The notes: a model not told the origin generated them from the sequence alone. DNA of 40,688 bases from an uncultured Muribaculaceae bacterium (GCA_934663645.1 CAKUKR010000012.1:1-40688); one strand, 5' to 3'; shown: positions 26,980 to 36,071, counted from the first letter of the stretch. A program made the numbers and translations.

Positions 26980-27891
26980 TTATTGAAGCAGAGAGGTGTC
27001 AATTAGATATTTGCCCTGGAACGATGCTGCATAAGTACCGCGTGCAGTGGGTATCGAAAACTCGACCTTGGCCGAGGTGAGGTCGTTGCTGATGTTGCTC
27101 ATGCGGAACGAGGCGAAGGTGAAGCTCGGATAGGGAGTGCCCTCTGCCATGGTGCACGGAACGACATCAGTGCCTACGATTTCATAGCCGAGGTTGGTCG
27201 GCTGCACTTTCAGCCCGTCAAGGCGCAGGTTCAGCTCGGGCGCAGCCGGCGCGTCGGTGAACTTGGCATTGTAGATGTATAGCGAGGCGGTCATCGTCGT
27301 GGCATCGATAATGAAGCGGTACATAGGCTTGTCTGTGGAGAACTGGTGGTTGTCAGCATCCCCCTCCTTGGATATTGTTGTAGTCGTGTAGCCGGTGTAA
27401 ACGGCATCGTCAGGGAATGTGCGCACCATGTAGTGGCCGTATGTGTAATATGCCATCATTGCCATCGTGGTTTTGAACGCCGGGCTGCCATGGGGAGCTG
27501 TCACAGGAGGCGTGTTGAAGGCCTGGGTCAGGCGCACATCGAAGCCCTTGATTTCGCCTCCGCCATTCGTTGGGGCGGAAAGCGCGGAGGCGTGAAACAT
27601 GAATTTGTCGAAACTGTACCGAGTGTCGGGGACAGTGAAGGTGATTTCCTCATTGCCAACAGGCACATCCACGCCAGCCACGCCTATCTTCGTGTCGGTA
27701 TAGTCTATGTGGATGCGGTATGTGGTTTCGGCTATTTCGCTGTTCTCCGAGCCATTGACGTTCATGTCGGTCACGAGGTTCAGCATCTGCACACCGAATG
27801 TCTGCTCCATGTTGTTGCCCTTGTCATTATCGCATGAAGTGCCGGCGAGCAACGCTGCCACTGCCATAGAAGCAATTACTGTTTTGTTCAT
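26980..27891 (-). CDS. Lipoprotein of unknown function, partner of the TonB receptor
   Basis: A 303-residue protein from the ATG at 27891 (an ATG three codons earlier adds only MYN). The lipobox LLAGTSC places the acylated Cys at residue 20, followed by acidic residues (CDNDKGN) that resemble the Bacteroidetes lipoprotein export signal, so surface exposure is plausible. The rest looks beta-rich: alternating short strands with Gly/Pro/Asn turns and no catalytic motif I recognise. It starts 46 bases after the TonB-dependent receptor, so the pair probably works together, by analogy with receptor/lipoprotein pairs such as SusC/SusD, although it is not SusD-like. Substrate unknown. Confidence 0.75.
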   Translation of the reverse strand: MNKTVIASMAVAALLAGTSCDNDKGNNMEQTFGVQMLNLVTDMNVNGSENSEIAETTYRIHIDYTDTKIGVAGVDVPVGNEEITFTVPDTRYSFDKFMFHASALSAPTNGGGEIKGFDVRLTQAFNTPPVTAPHGSPAFKTTMAMMAYYTYGHYMVRTFPDDAVYTGYTTTTISKEGDADNHQFSTDKPMYRFIIDATTMTASLYIYNAKFTDAPAAPELNLRLDGLKVQPTNLGYEIVGTDVVPCTMAEGTPYPSFTFASFRMSNISNDLTSAKVEFSIPTARGTYAASFQGKYLIDTSLLQ

Positions 27892-27937
27892 GTTGTACAT
27901 ATTTATATGAGTGTATGTATGTTGGTTTTTTCATCCA

Positions 27938-30169
27938 TCAGAACGAGAGTCGCAGCGTCGCCCCGAAGCGCAGCGGCCTCCCCCGTTGCACAAACTCGTT
28001 GCCTATAGAGACGAAGTAAAACGTCGAGAAGCGCGTGTCAGTCAGGTTCTCGCCCCACAGTTGCAGTGAGGCGCATCCCCGGCGTAGAGTCACCGACGCG
28101 CCGAGCTGCGCATACAGCGGCTGGGAGAGGGTGTTTGCCTCATTCCAATATATATCGCCTGCTGCACGCACGTTCACATCTGCCGTAATGTCGTCAAGCA
28201 ACGCACCACCGCAGTCGCGGCGGTAAACAGCCTGCGCAAAAACAGTGTTCTGCGGCGCATACGGCACGCGCTTGCCACGGTAGTCGGCGATGCCGTTGTT
28301 GAACTTGCGGAAACGGGCGTCGGTATATCCGTAGCTGAAGCAGAACGAGAACGGCCCTACCCTGTCAACAGACAGCTGCACTTCCGCGCCGAAGCTGCGC
28401 GTCCTGCCGGCGTTGGTCATCATGCGTCCTGTAGTGTTGCCGTTGGGGAACACCGTCAGCTGCTGGTCACGGCAGTCTATGTAGAACAGAGCCGCGTCGC
28501 CGCGCAGCCGTCCGTCTGCCGTCTGCAGGTGTGCGCCCACCTCGTAATTCCAGCTTTTCTCGGGGCGGTAGCCCACTACTTCGTCCACATCATAAGTGGC
28601 ATTGATGCCCATAAGCCCCATGAGGTCTTGCTGAAGGATGTCGCTGAACATCTGTGTGTTGAAGCCGCCGGCTTTGTACCCCTTCGACACCGTGGCGTAT
28701 ACATTATTGTCCGCAGAGCCGTCGAGCGAATACATGACCGCGAATTTCGGCAGCAGCTCCACAAAGCTACGCGACAGGCACCCGTTCTCGTCGATGTTCA
28801 CATCTATATGCGCATACGGAGCCAAGCCGCCGTCCGCGCCCGCCTGCATCACTGTATAGCCGCTGCGGCAGCCGCTGCGGTAGCGCATGCGCACATGCTC
28901 ATAGTCCAGACGCAACCCCGCAGTAAACCGCCACCGGCCAACCGTGAAGTTGGATTCATGGTATGCTGCCGCGCCTGCTGTCGGTATCGTGAACGAGCTG
29001 TTGAGCGGAAACGAGCGCGTATCCCACGCTATAGGGTACTGCGGGTTGGCTGCGTTGCGGTATTTCTCTATCAGCTGGCTTATGCCGTAATCAAGAAACA
29101 TTACCGGGGCATCCATGTCGAGATGCTTGTAAAAGCCGAACACGCCCGCCGTCCAGCTGTAGAAGCCAGCATTGCTGCGTGCCACGACCTCCTCTGTCAC
29201 TCCCGTTTCACGCTTCTTCTGCGTGAGCGTGAAATAGGACAGCGGCAGGAAATCCTGGTCAAGGGTCATGTTGTCGTCCAGGTACTGCACCGAGGTCATT
29301 GATGTCAGCGAAACGCCGGGGAGCAGCCAGCGGACAGTCAATCCGTCGCTGAGGCAGAAACGGCGGTAGAAGCACGTGTCATTGTACTCTATGCGACCTG
29401 TGCCGAGATATTCGTATGGATAGCCGCCCTGATGCAGGCCGCTCGCAGCAAAAGTATTGGAGAGGCTCATGCTGTCCGAAGGCCGCCATTCGTATTTCAG
29501 CCGGGCGTTCCACAGACGCTCCCTGTCAGCCTTCTCTCCGGTGTACTCGTTGCGAAACCACCCGTCGCTGTACGAATAACCAGCTGTAACGGAAATGCCC
29601 ATGTCGTCGCCGATGCGGCCGTACCACCCAGCCGACACCTTGCCTGCAAAACCGTTGCCGACGGCAGCCGCCACGCGCACACCCTGATACGCCAGCGGCG
29701 AGAGCGTGCTGATGTTTATCTGCCCTCCCATGGTGTTGCGGCCGTAAAGCGTGGACTGCGGGCCGCGAAGCATCTCGACACGCGAGATGTCGGCGATGTC
29801 AAGGTCGTATGCGTCCTTGCTAAGCACCGGCACGTTGTCGATGCTCAAGCCTACTGCCGGCTGGTCGATGCGTGCGCCCAGACCCCTCACATAAATTGAT
29901 GATGTCATGCGCGAACCATAGTCGGGAATGAACAGGTTAGGCACAAGGTCAGAAATCCCCTTGACCGCCGCTACATTCAGCCGCTCTGTCTGCACCGCTG
30001 TCACCAGCGACGACGACATCGGCAGTGACTGCAAATCCTCTGACTGCTTTATCGCCGTGACTACCAACTCATTGAGTGCGACAGTATCGACAGCCGCCTC
30101 CTCACTGTATGAGACGAGGCTGCAAAACAGGGAAAGCAAAGCGGCTATGATGCGGCACTTAAATTTCAT
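27938..30169 (-). CDS. TonB-dependent outer-membrane receptor
   Basis: A 743-residue receptor with a signal peptide, then a TonB-box-like LNELVVTA near residue 32 and a plug domain (to about 160) containing SIYVRGLGARIDQPAVGLSI and the VEMLRGPQSTLYGRNTMGG motif. The remainder is a 22-strand-type barrel ending in LRFGATLRLSF, with the terminal aromatic needed for BAM insertion. It lacks the carboxypeptidase-like N-terminal domain of SusC proteins, so it is of the classical siderophore/cobalamin/metal type; substrate cannot be named. Upstream gap to the GT2-like gene is 73 bases, so it may be read from that transcript. Confidence 0.92.
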   Translation of the reverse strand: MKFKCRIIAALLSLFCSLVSYSEEAAVDTVALNELVVTAIKQSEDLQSLPMSSSLVTAVQTERLNVAAVKGISDLVPNLFIPDYGSRMTSSIYVRGLGARIDQPAVGLSIDNVPVLSKDAYDLDIADISRVEMLRGPQSTLYGRNTMGGQINISTLSPLAYQGVRVAAAVGNGFAGKVSAGWYGRIGDDMGISVTAGYSYSDGWFRNEYTGEKADRERLWNARLKYEWRPSDSMSLSNTFAASGLHQGGYPYEYLGTGRIEYNDTCFYRRFCLSDGLTVRWLLPGVSLTSMTSVQYLDDNMTLDQDFLPLSYFTLTQKKRETGVTEEVVARSNAGFYSWTAGVFGFYKHLDMDAPVMFLDYGISQLIEKYRNAANPQYPIAWDTRSFPLNSSFTIPTAGAAAYHESNFTVGRWRFTAGLRLDYEHVRMRYRSGCRSGYTVMQAGADGGLAPYAHIDVNIDENGCLSRSFVELLPKFAVMYSLDGSADNNVYATVSKGYKAGGFNTQMFSDILQQDLMGLMGINATYDVDEVVGYRPEKSWNYEVGAHLQTADGRLRGDAALFYIDCRDQQLTVFPNGNTTGRMMTNAGRTRSFGAEVQLSVDRVGPFSFCFSYGYTDARFRKFNNGIADYRGKRVPYAPQNTVFAQAVYRRDCGGALLDDITADVNVRAAGDIYWNEANTLSQPLYAQLGASVTLRRGCASLQLWGENLTDTRFSTFYFVSIGNEFVQRGRPLRFGATLRLSF

Positions 30170-30242
30170 ACCGTAAAATTACGCAAACACGCTGGTTGCG
30201 GCAATACCCAAAAACGATGAAATATAGCCCTGTGCGGCTCTG

Positions 30243-31220
30243 TCAATGGAACAAGCGAGAGAGGATGCGGCGGAAGTCCAGCCACCGCTCACGCCGGTCA
30301 ACGCTGTCTGTCAGTTCGGCGGCGTTTACATCGACGCCGGCACTGCGCCAGAAAGGATCGGCAAGTTCACGCTGCATGAAGAATTGAGCAGCCTCCGGCG
30401 TCCAGCCGCCGTCGATGATGAGGCTGCGGACGTAGTGTCGCAGGCGTGCCTCCAGTTCATCACGGCAGCAATCCTTGTCCTGACCGCACAGCACCTTGTG
30501 AGTATATGCCGTTTTGGCCTCTGCAAGGACAGAACAGTCGCAACGGCCGACGCTCTCGCCCGAGTTGTAGTTCAGACCTGCGTAAGACAGGAAGACCATG
30601 CTCATGGCATGACGCATATACTGCACATTGACCATTTCGGCGGCACTCTTATCGCCGGAGTAATCCACTGAAAGAGCCTCTGCGAGCAGTTCGCGTCGGT
30701 ATATCTTGTCATTTATTGAGGAGGTTATGAGGCTGCCGTCGCCGATGAAGCGGGCGTATTTTCGCAACCGTCCGCCATCGATGAGCGCGTCGCTGTCTAT
30801 CTCGTCAGGCACGCTGTTGCCGTTTTTCACAGGAGTGCCCTTAAACCTCCCCACAGAACGCATCTCCGCGAGGTCAGCCCCGGTGCGCTGCATACACTCC
30901 ACAAGTCTGGCAGCAGCATCCGGCTCAAGCCATTGCCCAGGGTCGGCAAAGATGACGTATGTGCCTGACGCTTCAGCCACGGCACTGCGCAGCTGTTCCC
31001 AGCGCAGGGTCTGCGGCGACCCCTCGATAAACTTCACCGCAATGCTCCCCTCTCCCTTGGGCAACTTGCGGCGCAACGCCTCGGCATAGCCAAAGAAGCT
31101 GCAGTCTGCCACCACAAGCTCGGCATCGGCAAATGTCTGCGCAGACAGCGCGTTGACACAGCGGCGCAACAACGTGTCGTTGGCGCCTATTGCAAGTATC
31201 AGGGAGAGCACCAGTGTCAT
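30243..31220 (-). CDS. GT2-like glycosyltransferase family protein, degenerate metal motif
   Basis: A 325-residue protein whose first 110 residues follow the GT-A fold: hydrophobic strand MTLVLSLILAIGANDTLLRR, CVNALSAQTFADAELVVADC, and the AEASGTYVIFADPGQWLEPD segment where family 2 enzymes keep the DxD metal site. Here only the first Asp is kept (FADPGQW), so it may be inactive or use another residue. The C-terminal part is helical, Cys-containing and unfamiliar. It starts 16 bases after the DUF1460 gene, so the two are probably co-expressed; a role in a cell-surface glycan is an inference. Confidence 0.65.
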   Translation of the reverse strand: MTLVLSLILAIGANDTLLRRCVNALSAQTFADAELVVADCSFFGYAEALRRKLPKGEGSIAVKFIEGSPQTLRWEQLRSAVAEASGTYVIFADPGQWLEPDAAARLVECMQRTGADLAEMRSVGRFKGTPVKNGNSVPDEIDSDALIDGGRLRKYARFIGDGSLITSSINDKIYRRELLAEALSVDYSGDKSAAEMVNVQYMRHAMSMVFLSYAGLNYNSGESVGRCDCSVLAEAKTAYTHKVLCGQDKDCCRDELEARLRHYVRSLIIDGGWTPEAAQFFMQRELADPFWRSAGVDVNAAELTDSVDRRERWLDFRRILSRLFH

Positions 31221-31236
31221 GGCGAGAGCGTTATGG

Positions 31237-32115
31237 TCATTGCAGCCGCACCACGCGCACCCCGGGGCAGTCGCGCTTGCGGTATTTCAGGTAGTCGTAG
31301 AGCGTGGTCTTGTCAAACGTCACCTTCCCCTCGCTCGACGAGGCATGGACTATGTAGACACGCCCGTCCTCGATGCGCAGCAGGGCTACGTGGTCAGAGT
31401 CGAGGCCGTCACGCGGCGACAGGAAGCTGACCATGTCGCCGTCGCGCAGCATCGCCACAACGCCCTTGTTTTTGGTCATCTCCTTGGTGATGTACGGCAG
31501 GCGCATCGAGCGCAGCCCCATCTCGATGTCCCGGCAGCGGTTGTAGACGCTGTCGTCGGCAAGCGCGGGGTACAAGCCACGGTTATGCGTCATGAAATAC
31601 AGGCTTCGGGTGAGGGCACGTGCGTCCGGCAGTGCCGGGGTCACATCCGTGATGTTGCCACGGTAGACATTGTCGTTTATCCACTCGGTGGTGTAATGCA
31701 GCCGCGTGTCATACCCCCCGGCAGTGCCGTGGCGGTAGCGCAGCGACTCGATGTTACGGGCAAACTCGCGCCACGACCGGCCGCCGCTGCGCACTGTCAG
31801 GGCGAGCGCGTAGCAATTCTCGACAAATGTCACGCAGTCCAACCCGTCAACGTCAATCACCACTTTCTCCTCGGCGCCCTCGAGAGAGCCCGCCACATAC
31901 GGACGACCCTCCAGCAGACGCGCTGCGGCAAGCACAAGGCTGCCGACCGGCTCGTCGCGGCGGGACATCAGCGCATCGAGCATCTCCCCCACCTCGACCG
32001 TGTCGCGGTCGCAGTGGAAACGGTATTTGCCGGCAGCCTGCCCAGCAGCGTCACTGCAGACGGCGGCACAGACTGCTGTGAAGACAATGCAAAGTATGCG
32101 CAGCGTGCTGTTCAT
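31237..32115 (-). CDS. DUF1460 family exported hydrolase (NlpC/P60-like)
   Basis: A 292-residue exported protein with a signal peptide (LRILCIVFTAVCAAVCSDAA). It matches the DUF1460 family, cysteine-protease-fold enzymes compared to N-acetylmuramoyl-L-alanine amidases. The core is visible: Cys94 in GLDCVTFVENCY, and His242 in LDSDHVALLRI followed by His257 in VYIVHASSSEG. Expected to act on cell-wall peptides or related amides in the periplasm. It follows the YitT-like gene after 6 bases and precedes the GT2-like gene by 16. Confidence 0.85.
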   Translation of the reverse strand: MNSTLRILCIVFTAVCAAVCSDAAGQAAGKYRFHCDRDTVEVGEMLDALMSRRDEPVGSLVLAAARLLEGRPYVAGSLEGAEEKVVIDVDGLDCVTFVENCYALALTVRSGGRSWREFARNIESLRYRHGTAGGYDTRLHYTTEWINDNVYRGNITDVTPALPDARALTRSLYFMTHNRGLYPALADDSVYNRCRDIEMGLRSMRLPYITKEMTKNKGVVAMLRDGDMVSFLSPRDGLDSDHVALLRIEDGRVYIVHASSSEGKVTFDKTTLYDYLKYRKRDCPGVRVVRLQ

Positions 32116-32121
32116 GCCCGC

Positions 32122-33144
32122 TTACTTCTCCTTGGCCGGTTCTGCAGCTGCAGCCTCGTCAGCTGCACCCACGGCCTTTGCCTCGTGCAGCGGCACTGTC
32201 TCGTCCTTTGACGGGTGCTTCTTCATCTTGACACGCATGGTGTCGAAGCCCTGGCCGTACACGCCGTTTACGTTGCACTGCGTGATGAAGGCATGGTCGT
32301 CTATGCTCTTGACGATACGGAATATCGTCACCGACTCAATCTTGCGGCACCACACCATCAGCACCTTGACCTCCTTCTTGGTATACCACCCCATGCCGTC
32401 CATTACTGTCACGCCTCGGTGCGCCTCGCGGTTGATGCGGTCTGCTATCTCCTTCCACTTGTTGGAGAATATGACAAACTGCGTGGCCTGCCGGTTGGTA
32501 TTGATGATCATGTCGGTCACGAAAGCGATTATGTATGTCACGGCAAGGCCGTAGATGATGAGCGGTATGCGGTATTCCATGCGCTCGGCGAGGGTGTGGC
32601 CGTAAGGCAGGAATATCGAACAGGCGACGATGGTCATGTCCGTGAACATCATTGTGCGTCCGATGCTGACATTGCTGACCTTGCTGACCATGGCAGCGAC
32701 GATGTCCGTGCCGCCCGACGAGCCGTTGTGTATGAATATCAGCCCTATGCCCATACCGCAAAGTATCGCGCCCAATATCGCGCTCATGGTCGTATCCTCC
32801 ATTATAGGATGTGTCAGCAGCTTGGCTGAAATGGTCTCGGCGATACCTATGAACAGAGATGCGAATGTCGCGCCGAAGATAGTCCGCAACACAAATGTCC
32901 GCCCCACTATCCGGAACGCAAAGGCCAGCAGCAGCAGGTTGGCGGCATACTGCGTGACTGCCACTGGTATCAGGCCGCCGGTAGCCAGCTTGACAAGAGA
33001 GCCGAGACCGGCAAGGCCGCCGATGACAATCTCGTGCGGGAGGATGAAGAATGTGAAGCCGACGGCATACAGTGCCAGCCCGAAGAGGATGACGATATAG
33101 TCCTTGGCGCTGTTCATCATGCTGTTGTACTTGATCTTTGCCAT
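32122..33144 (-). CDS. YitT family membrane protein (DUF2179 C-terminal domain)
   Basis: A 340-residue protein from the ATG at 33144 (the frame extends to 33174, and a further ATG stands a few codons inside). Five to six membrane helices come first, with the family motif LIFIHNGSSGGTDIVAAMVS; a soluble C-terminal DUF2179 domain follows (FVIFSNKWKEIADRINREAH, RGVTVMDGMGWYTKKEVKVL). The last 40 residues are charged and Ala-rich. Family function is not settled (transport or sensing is usually supposed). First gene of the likely envelope operon. Confidence 0.85.
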   Translation of the reverse strand: MAKIKYNSMMNSAKDYIVILFGLALYAVGFTFFILPHEIVIGGLAGLGSLVKLATGGLIPVAVTQYAANLLLLAFAFRIVGRTFVLRTIFGATFASLFIGIAETISAKLLTHPIMEDTTMSAILGAILCGMGIGLIFIHNGSSGGTDIVAAMVSKVSNVSIGRTMMFTDMTIVACSIFLPYGHTLAERMEYRIPLIIYGLAVTYIIAFVTDMIINTNRQATQFVIFSNKWKEIADRINREAHRGVTVMDGMGWYTKKEVKVLMVWCRKIESVTIFRIVKSIDDHAFITQCNVNGVYGQGFDTMRVKMKKHPSKDETVPLHEAKAVGAADEAAAAEPAKEK

Positions 33145-33193
33145 ATAAATCAGCGTGTTAGGTCGCGGCATCACCGCGAGGTAATATTATGCC

Positions 33194-33202
33194 GCAAAAG
33201 TA
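33194..33202 (-). promoter_or_regulatory. Possible promoter -7 element of the YitT-DUF1460-GT2 unit
   Basis: TACTTTTGC on the minus strand at 33202-33194 fits TAnnTTTG. I found no good -33 TTTG at the expected distance. It lies 50 bases upstream of the ATG at 33144. Confidence 0.45.
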
Positions 33203-33267
33203 CATAAAAATCGTGACATTACAGCGTCCCTCCTCTCAAGAATTTTCATCGCGCCGCCACGCCGCTG

Positions 33268-35358
33268 TCAGCTGCCCAACGCGCCAGACTGCACTTCGTT
33301 TGGCCGCTGAATGTCGATGCCCTTGTTCACCTTCTTGCCATAGCCGAAAGTGTAGGTGAGCATAAGCCGCAGGCAGCGGCCTGTCGCCAACGAGTGCTGC
33401 ATCGACGAGAACACGTCGCTGCGCAATTCCGTCCAGCTGTTTTTGCGTGAATTGAAAATGTCCTGCACCGAAGCCCGGAAGAATATGTTGCCGTTGCCGT
33501 AAATGAATGACGCGCTCCATGCGTCCGCAAACCATGAACGCTCCATGCCCCCCTCATCGAGGTATTTCTCCGCGCCTTCGTATGCCACGCGGAAACTGCA
33601 ATGGCTGTTCAGGTCATAGCCTACCGAGCCGCGCATGCGCAGCCAGCTGAGGTCGCCGGCATACGGCCCATAGTATTTTGTATAGCTATATTGGGGGTAT
33701 AAACGCAGCGTAAGGCGGTTGCCAAACAACGATGCGGAAAGATTCACATCGAGATGATACGTGTCGTTAGACGAGCCGTTCACATACTTCTTGATTATGC
33801 CCCCTTTGTCTGCAGTCGCAGCAGAATATTGGAATATCATCGGATTTTCCTCCCGTTGATAAGAGCCTACGACATTGGCACGGAACCAACCCACAGGCAG
33901 CCACGTCACGGACAGCATCGGATTCCATGTTGAAGAGATGTGCATACGCGGATTGCCCTGCAGCCACACCAGGTCGCTCTGCCGGATTGTCAAATCGTCC
34001 AACCGGTTTGTCCCTGGTGTCCTGACAAAATAGTACAGGTTTGCGCTGACATACAGTCTGCGGCTGACACCCCAGTCCACAGAGACATCGCAAGTCGGCT
34101 CTACCCGGCTGTATGTGCTGTTACCGCTTACCTTCCAGTAGTTTGCCGAAACGCCAGGCTTTGCCGCGATTGTCAGGTTGTCTTTAGGCGACCAATATAG
34201 CGATACGCTCGCACTTGTCGTGCCGTTCCTTTGGCTGACCTTGTCATCTGCAGTGCCGGCATATTGCGTAGACACCCAGCCCAACCCTGACAGCACATGA
34301 AGGCGAAGGGTCATCTTGTCATTTATGCTGTACGACGGGAACAGCCCGACTGAGATTGAGTTGGAAGTGTTGTCAGAGCCATTGACGATTGGCTCGAGCT
34401 CACCGTTCTGGTATTTCGAGTTGACGTCATTGTCCGAATAAGCGTACTGCCACCACCCGTAGAAATTCCACTTCGGGCTGAACCGGTATGTGTATTCGCC
34501 CGACATCTGCGGAGATGCCGACCGTCCGGAGTTCCCGGATGTAGCAAACGCAGGTGCAAACAAACTCGGTGTCCAGCTGTCAGCATCGACAGTGCCGCTG
34601 CCGGGGTTTTGCGACCAATAGAAACTCAACGTATGCGTGGTGGAGAACTTTTCGCTGTCATAGCGGGCATTGAAGCTGGTGGAGATTTTGTCCTTGCTCG
34701 ACCAGGAGTGACCGTCAAATTCCCGCTTGATGTTGTCATAATGCTCTCCTCCGTAATACACGCCGTTATAGTTGTCCTCTCCCCATGACGAAGTGCGGTG
34801 GTCACGAGTGTAGCTGCCGTTAAACAGGAAACCGTAGGTCATCTTGCGGTATACGAGCTTTGACGCTGCCTCATAGTTGCCGTAATTTGGCAGCCACTGG
34901 TTTGCATTAATCCGTGTCACGCCGCCGACTTCATACTCCGACATGACGAAATTGATAACAAACTCGTTGCCCTCGTAACATGGGTCTTTCGGGTTTACCA
35001 TATACTCGACACGCTTGGCCTGTTTCGGCCAGAACGTGGCAAGGTCGGTGTCTTGCGCCCGTTTTCCGTTGATGAAGACCACTACCGTCTTGCCGGTAGT
35101 GCTTTTTATAACGTCACTGCCCTCATCAACCAACACCGTCGGTATGTGCATTTTCTGCACAAGCGATGCCGGCGAGTTCGACAGGTTTTTCTCGCGCTTG
35201 TTGGGAATAAACACAATCTTGTCACCCTCGACCCACGCACGCTCACTCTTGACCACGACCTCTTTCAGTTCAGTCGCCACGGTATCGGCGGCAGCTGTCT
35301 CCGCCCGCATAGGCAGCGCACACGCTGCCAATATCACAAATGCGTATAAGTTATTCAT
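33268..35358 (-). CDS. TonB-receptor-like outer-membrane beta-barrel protein, paralogue 1
   Basis: A 696-residue protein with a signal peptide (MNNLYAFVILAACALPMRA). A TonB-box/plug-like region follows (TELKEVVVKSERAW, then VVVFINGKRA and KRVEYMVNPKDPCYEGNEFV, a variant of the receptor plug motif). The rest is barrel, ending in LRLMLTYTFGYGKK plus a short tail to QSGALGS. It belongs with the Bacteroidetes OMP_b-brl_3 type barrels. It is a paralogue of the 36225-38306 gene: first ~65 and last ~40 residues are close, the middle diverges. It lies downstream of the small GG-leader peptide gene. Transport of the peptide, or defence or uptake linked to it, is an inference. A weak own promoter element may sit at 35399-35406. 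Confidence 0.82.
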   Translation of the reverse strand: MNNLYAFVILAACALPMRAETAAADTVATELKEVVVKSERAWVEGDKIVFIPNKREKNLSNSPASLVQKMHIPTVLVDEGSDVIKSTTGKTVVVFINGKRAQDTDLATFWPKQAKRVEYMVNPKDPCYEGNEFVINFVMSEYEVGGVTRINANQWLPNYGNYEAASKLVYRKMTYGFLFNGSYTRDHRTSSWGEDNYNGVYYGGEHYDNIKREFDGHSWSSKDKISTSFNARYDSEKFSTTHTLSFYWSQNPGSGTVDADSWTPSLFAPAFATSGNSGRSASPQMSGEYTYRFSPKWNFYGWWQYAYSDNDVNSKYQNGELEPIVNGSDNTSNSISVGLFPSYSINDKMTLRLHVLSGLGWVSTQYAGTADDKVSQRNGTTSASVSLYWSPKDNLTIAAKPGVSANYWKVSGNSTYSRVEPTCDVSVDWGVSRRLYVSANLYYFVRTPGTNRLDDLTIRQSDLVWLQGNPRMHISSTWNPMLSVTWLPVGWFRANVVGSYQREENPMIFQYSAATADKGGIIKKYVNGSSNDTYHLDVNLSASLFGNRLTLRLYPQYSYTKYYGPYAGDLSWLRMRGSVGYDLNSHCSFRVAYEGAEKYLDEGGMERSWFADAWSASFIYGNGNIFFRASVQDIFNSRKNSWTELRSDVFSSMQHSLATGRCLRLMLTYTFGYGKKVNKGIDIQRPNEVQSGALGS

Positions 35359-35436
35359 TCTATCAGTTCTTGAGGTTATACACTACTCGAGGGTGTGTCA
35401 AAAATAGGCTCATCACCATTTTTATGCGCAGCCAAG

Positions 35437-35460
35437 TAGGGACACGGCGTGCCGTGTCCG
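35437..35460. repeat. Palindromic repeat, single copy
   Basis: The core 35440-35459 is an inverted repeat (GGACACGGC ... GCCGTGTCC) with a GT centre that gives orientation. The identical unit, with its flanking TAGG, occurs twice in inverted orientation at 38483-38577. It lies in the 351-base gap between the precursor gene and paralogue 1. Confidence 0.85.
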
Positions 35461-35566
35461 AAGGGCGGCAAGCACAATAAATTGAACTGCAATGACTTGA
35501 TTGCGCCCAATCACACGCAGTCTGCGCATTGTGACACACCTCATTTGAATTAATCTATGCAAGGCA

Positions 35567-35658
35567 GGGACACAGTATGCAGTGTTCACCAAAATATATG
35601 AGCAAATCATTCCAGATCCGCTATTTGGCCGCTGATACGGCACACCGCATCCCTACCT
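35567..35658. repeat. Degenerate inverted pair of the palindromic repeat
   Basis: Decayed copies appear at 35567-35587 (GGGACACAGTATGCAGTGTTC) read forward and at 35634-35658 (a variant ending in CCCTACC) read in reverse, about 50 bases apart. Arrangement and spacing match the intact pair at 38483-38577, so this is probably an old copy of the same element. Confidence 0.6.
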
Positions 35659-35670
35659 TGTCATACTGAT

Positions 35671-35688
35671 AATGCTACAAATAGCATT
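35671..35688 (-). other. Hairpin after the precursor gene
   Basis: AATGCTA (35671-35677) pairs with TAGCATT (35682-35688) around 4 bases, 22 bases beyond the precursor stop codon. No U-run follows, so it could be a weak terminator or a 3' stabilising hairpin between the peptide and the barrel gene. Confidence 0.35.
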
Positions 35689-35709
35689 GTCATTCTCAGT
35701 CTTTAGGCA

Positions 35710-36009
35710 TTATCCGCCACAAGCAGTATTGCCATTATCAGGCTGTGATGGGAGAGATGGATCCAGTCCAGGTTTGTTCTCACATGCGAGGGCATTGTTT
35801 GCTCCGCCACAGGAGGATTGGAAATTCTTGCAATTTCCTTGGTTTGCCACTCCACTGCAACTCGCAGTATCAGAGTTTCTGCAATTTCCCCCATTGTCAC
35901 CACCGATTGCACTCATATCGGTGGTAAGGAGGAAGGACTGGCAGCCATCCGATTCAACTGTTTCGAGGGAGTTGATGAACGCCTCGATACGTTGTTCACG
36001 AGTTTTCAT
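35710..36009 (-). CDS. Candidate secreted peptide precursor with Gly-Gly leader and six-Cys repeated core
   Basis: A 99-residue protein. Residues 1-37 look like a leader: charged amphipathic start (MKTREQRIEAFINSLETVE), then FLLTTDMSAIGG, ending in the double glycine (36-37) recognised by C39 peptidase transporters. The predicted core (38-99, 62 residues) is rich in Asn, Gly, Ser and Cys, with cysteines at 43, 51, 60, 67, 76 and 97. It holds two tandem repeats, GNCRNSDTASCSGVANQ (41-57) and GNCKNFQSSCGGANNA (58-73), then a Pro-rich stretch and a final ACGG. There is no signal peptide. It has its own strong promoter and sits between two paralogous barrel genes, with a C39-ABC transporter gene upstream on the same strand. 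Bacteriocin, signalling peptide or modified RiPP are all possible; no modification enzyme is in the window. Confidence 0.75.
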   Translation of the reverse strand: MKTREQRIEAFINSLETVESDGCQSFLLTTDMSAIGGDNGGNCRNSDTASCSGVANQGNCKNFQSSCGGANNALACENKPGLDPSLPSQPDNGNTACGG

Positions 36010-36052
36010 ACTTGTACTGTTTTAAAGGTTGATATTTTGGTTGTTTCTCTCA

Positions 36053-36071
36053 GCGAGCATTTTATGCTCGC
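36053..36071 (-). promoter_or_regulatory. Perfect 8-bp hairpin in the precursor leader
   Basis: GCGAGCAT (36053-36060) and ATGCTCGC (36064-36071) flank a 3-base loop. It lies in the roughly 130-base untranslated leader, 43 bases before the start codon. On the plus strand it is followed by a T-rich run, but no plus-strand gene is present, so a leader structure (stability or attenuation) is more likely. Confidence 0.5.

Noticed and set aside
30174..30204. Promoter TTG, 20 bases, TAATTTTA before the TonB receptor
   Set aside because: The -7 element lacks its G, and transcription would begin at or inside the start codon; not supported as a promoter.
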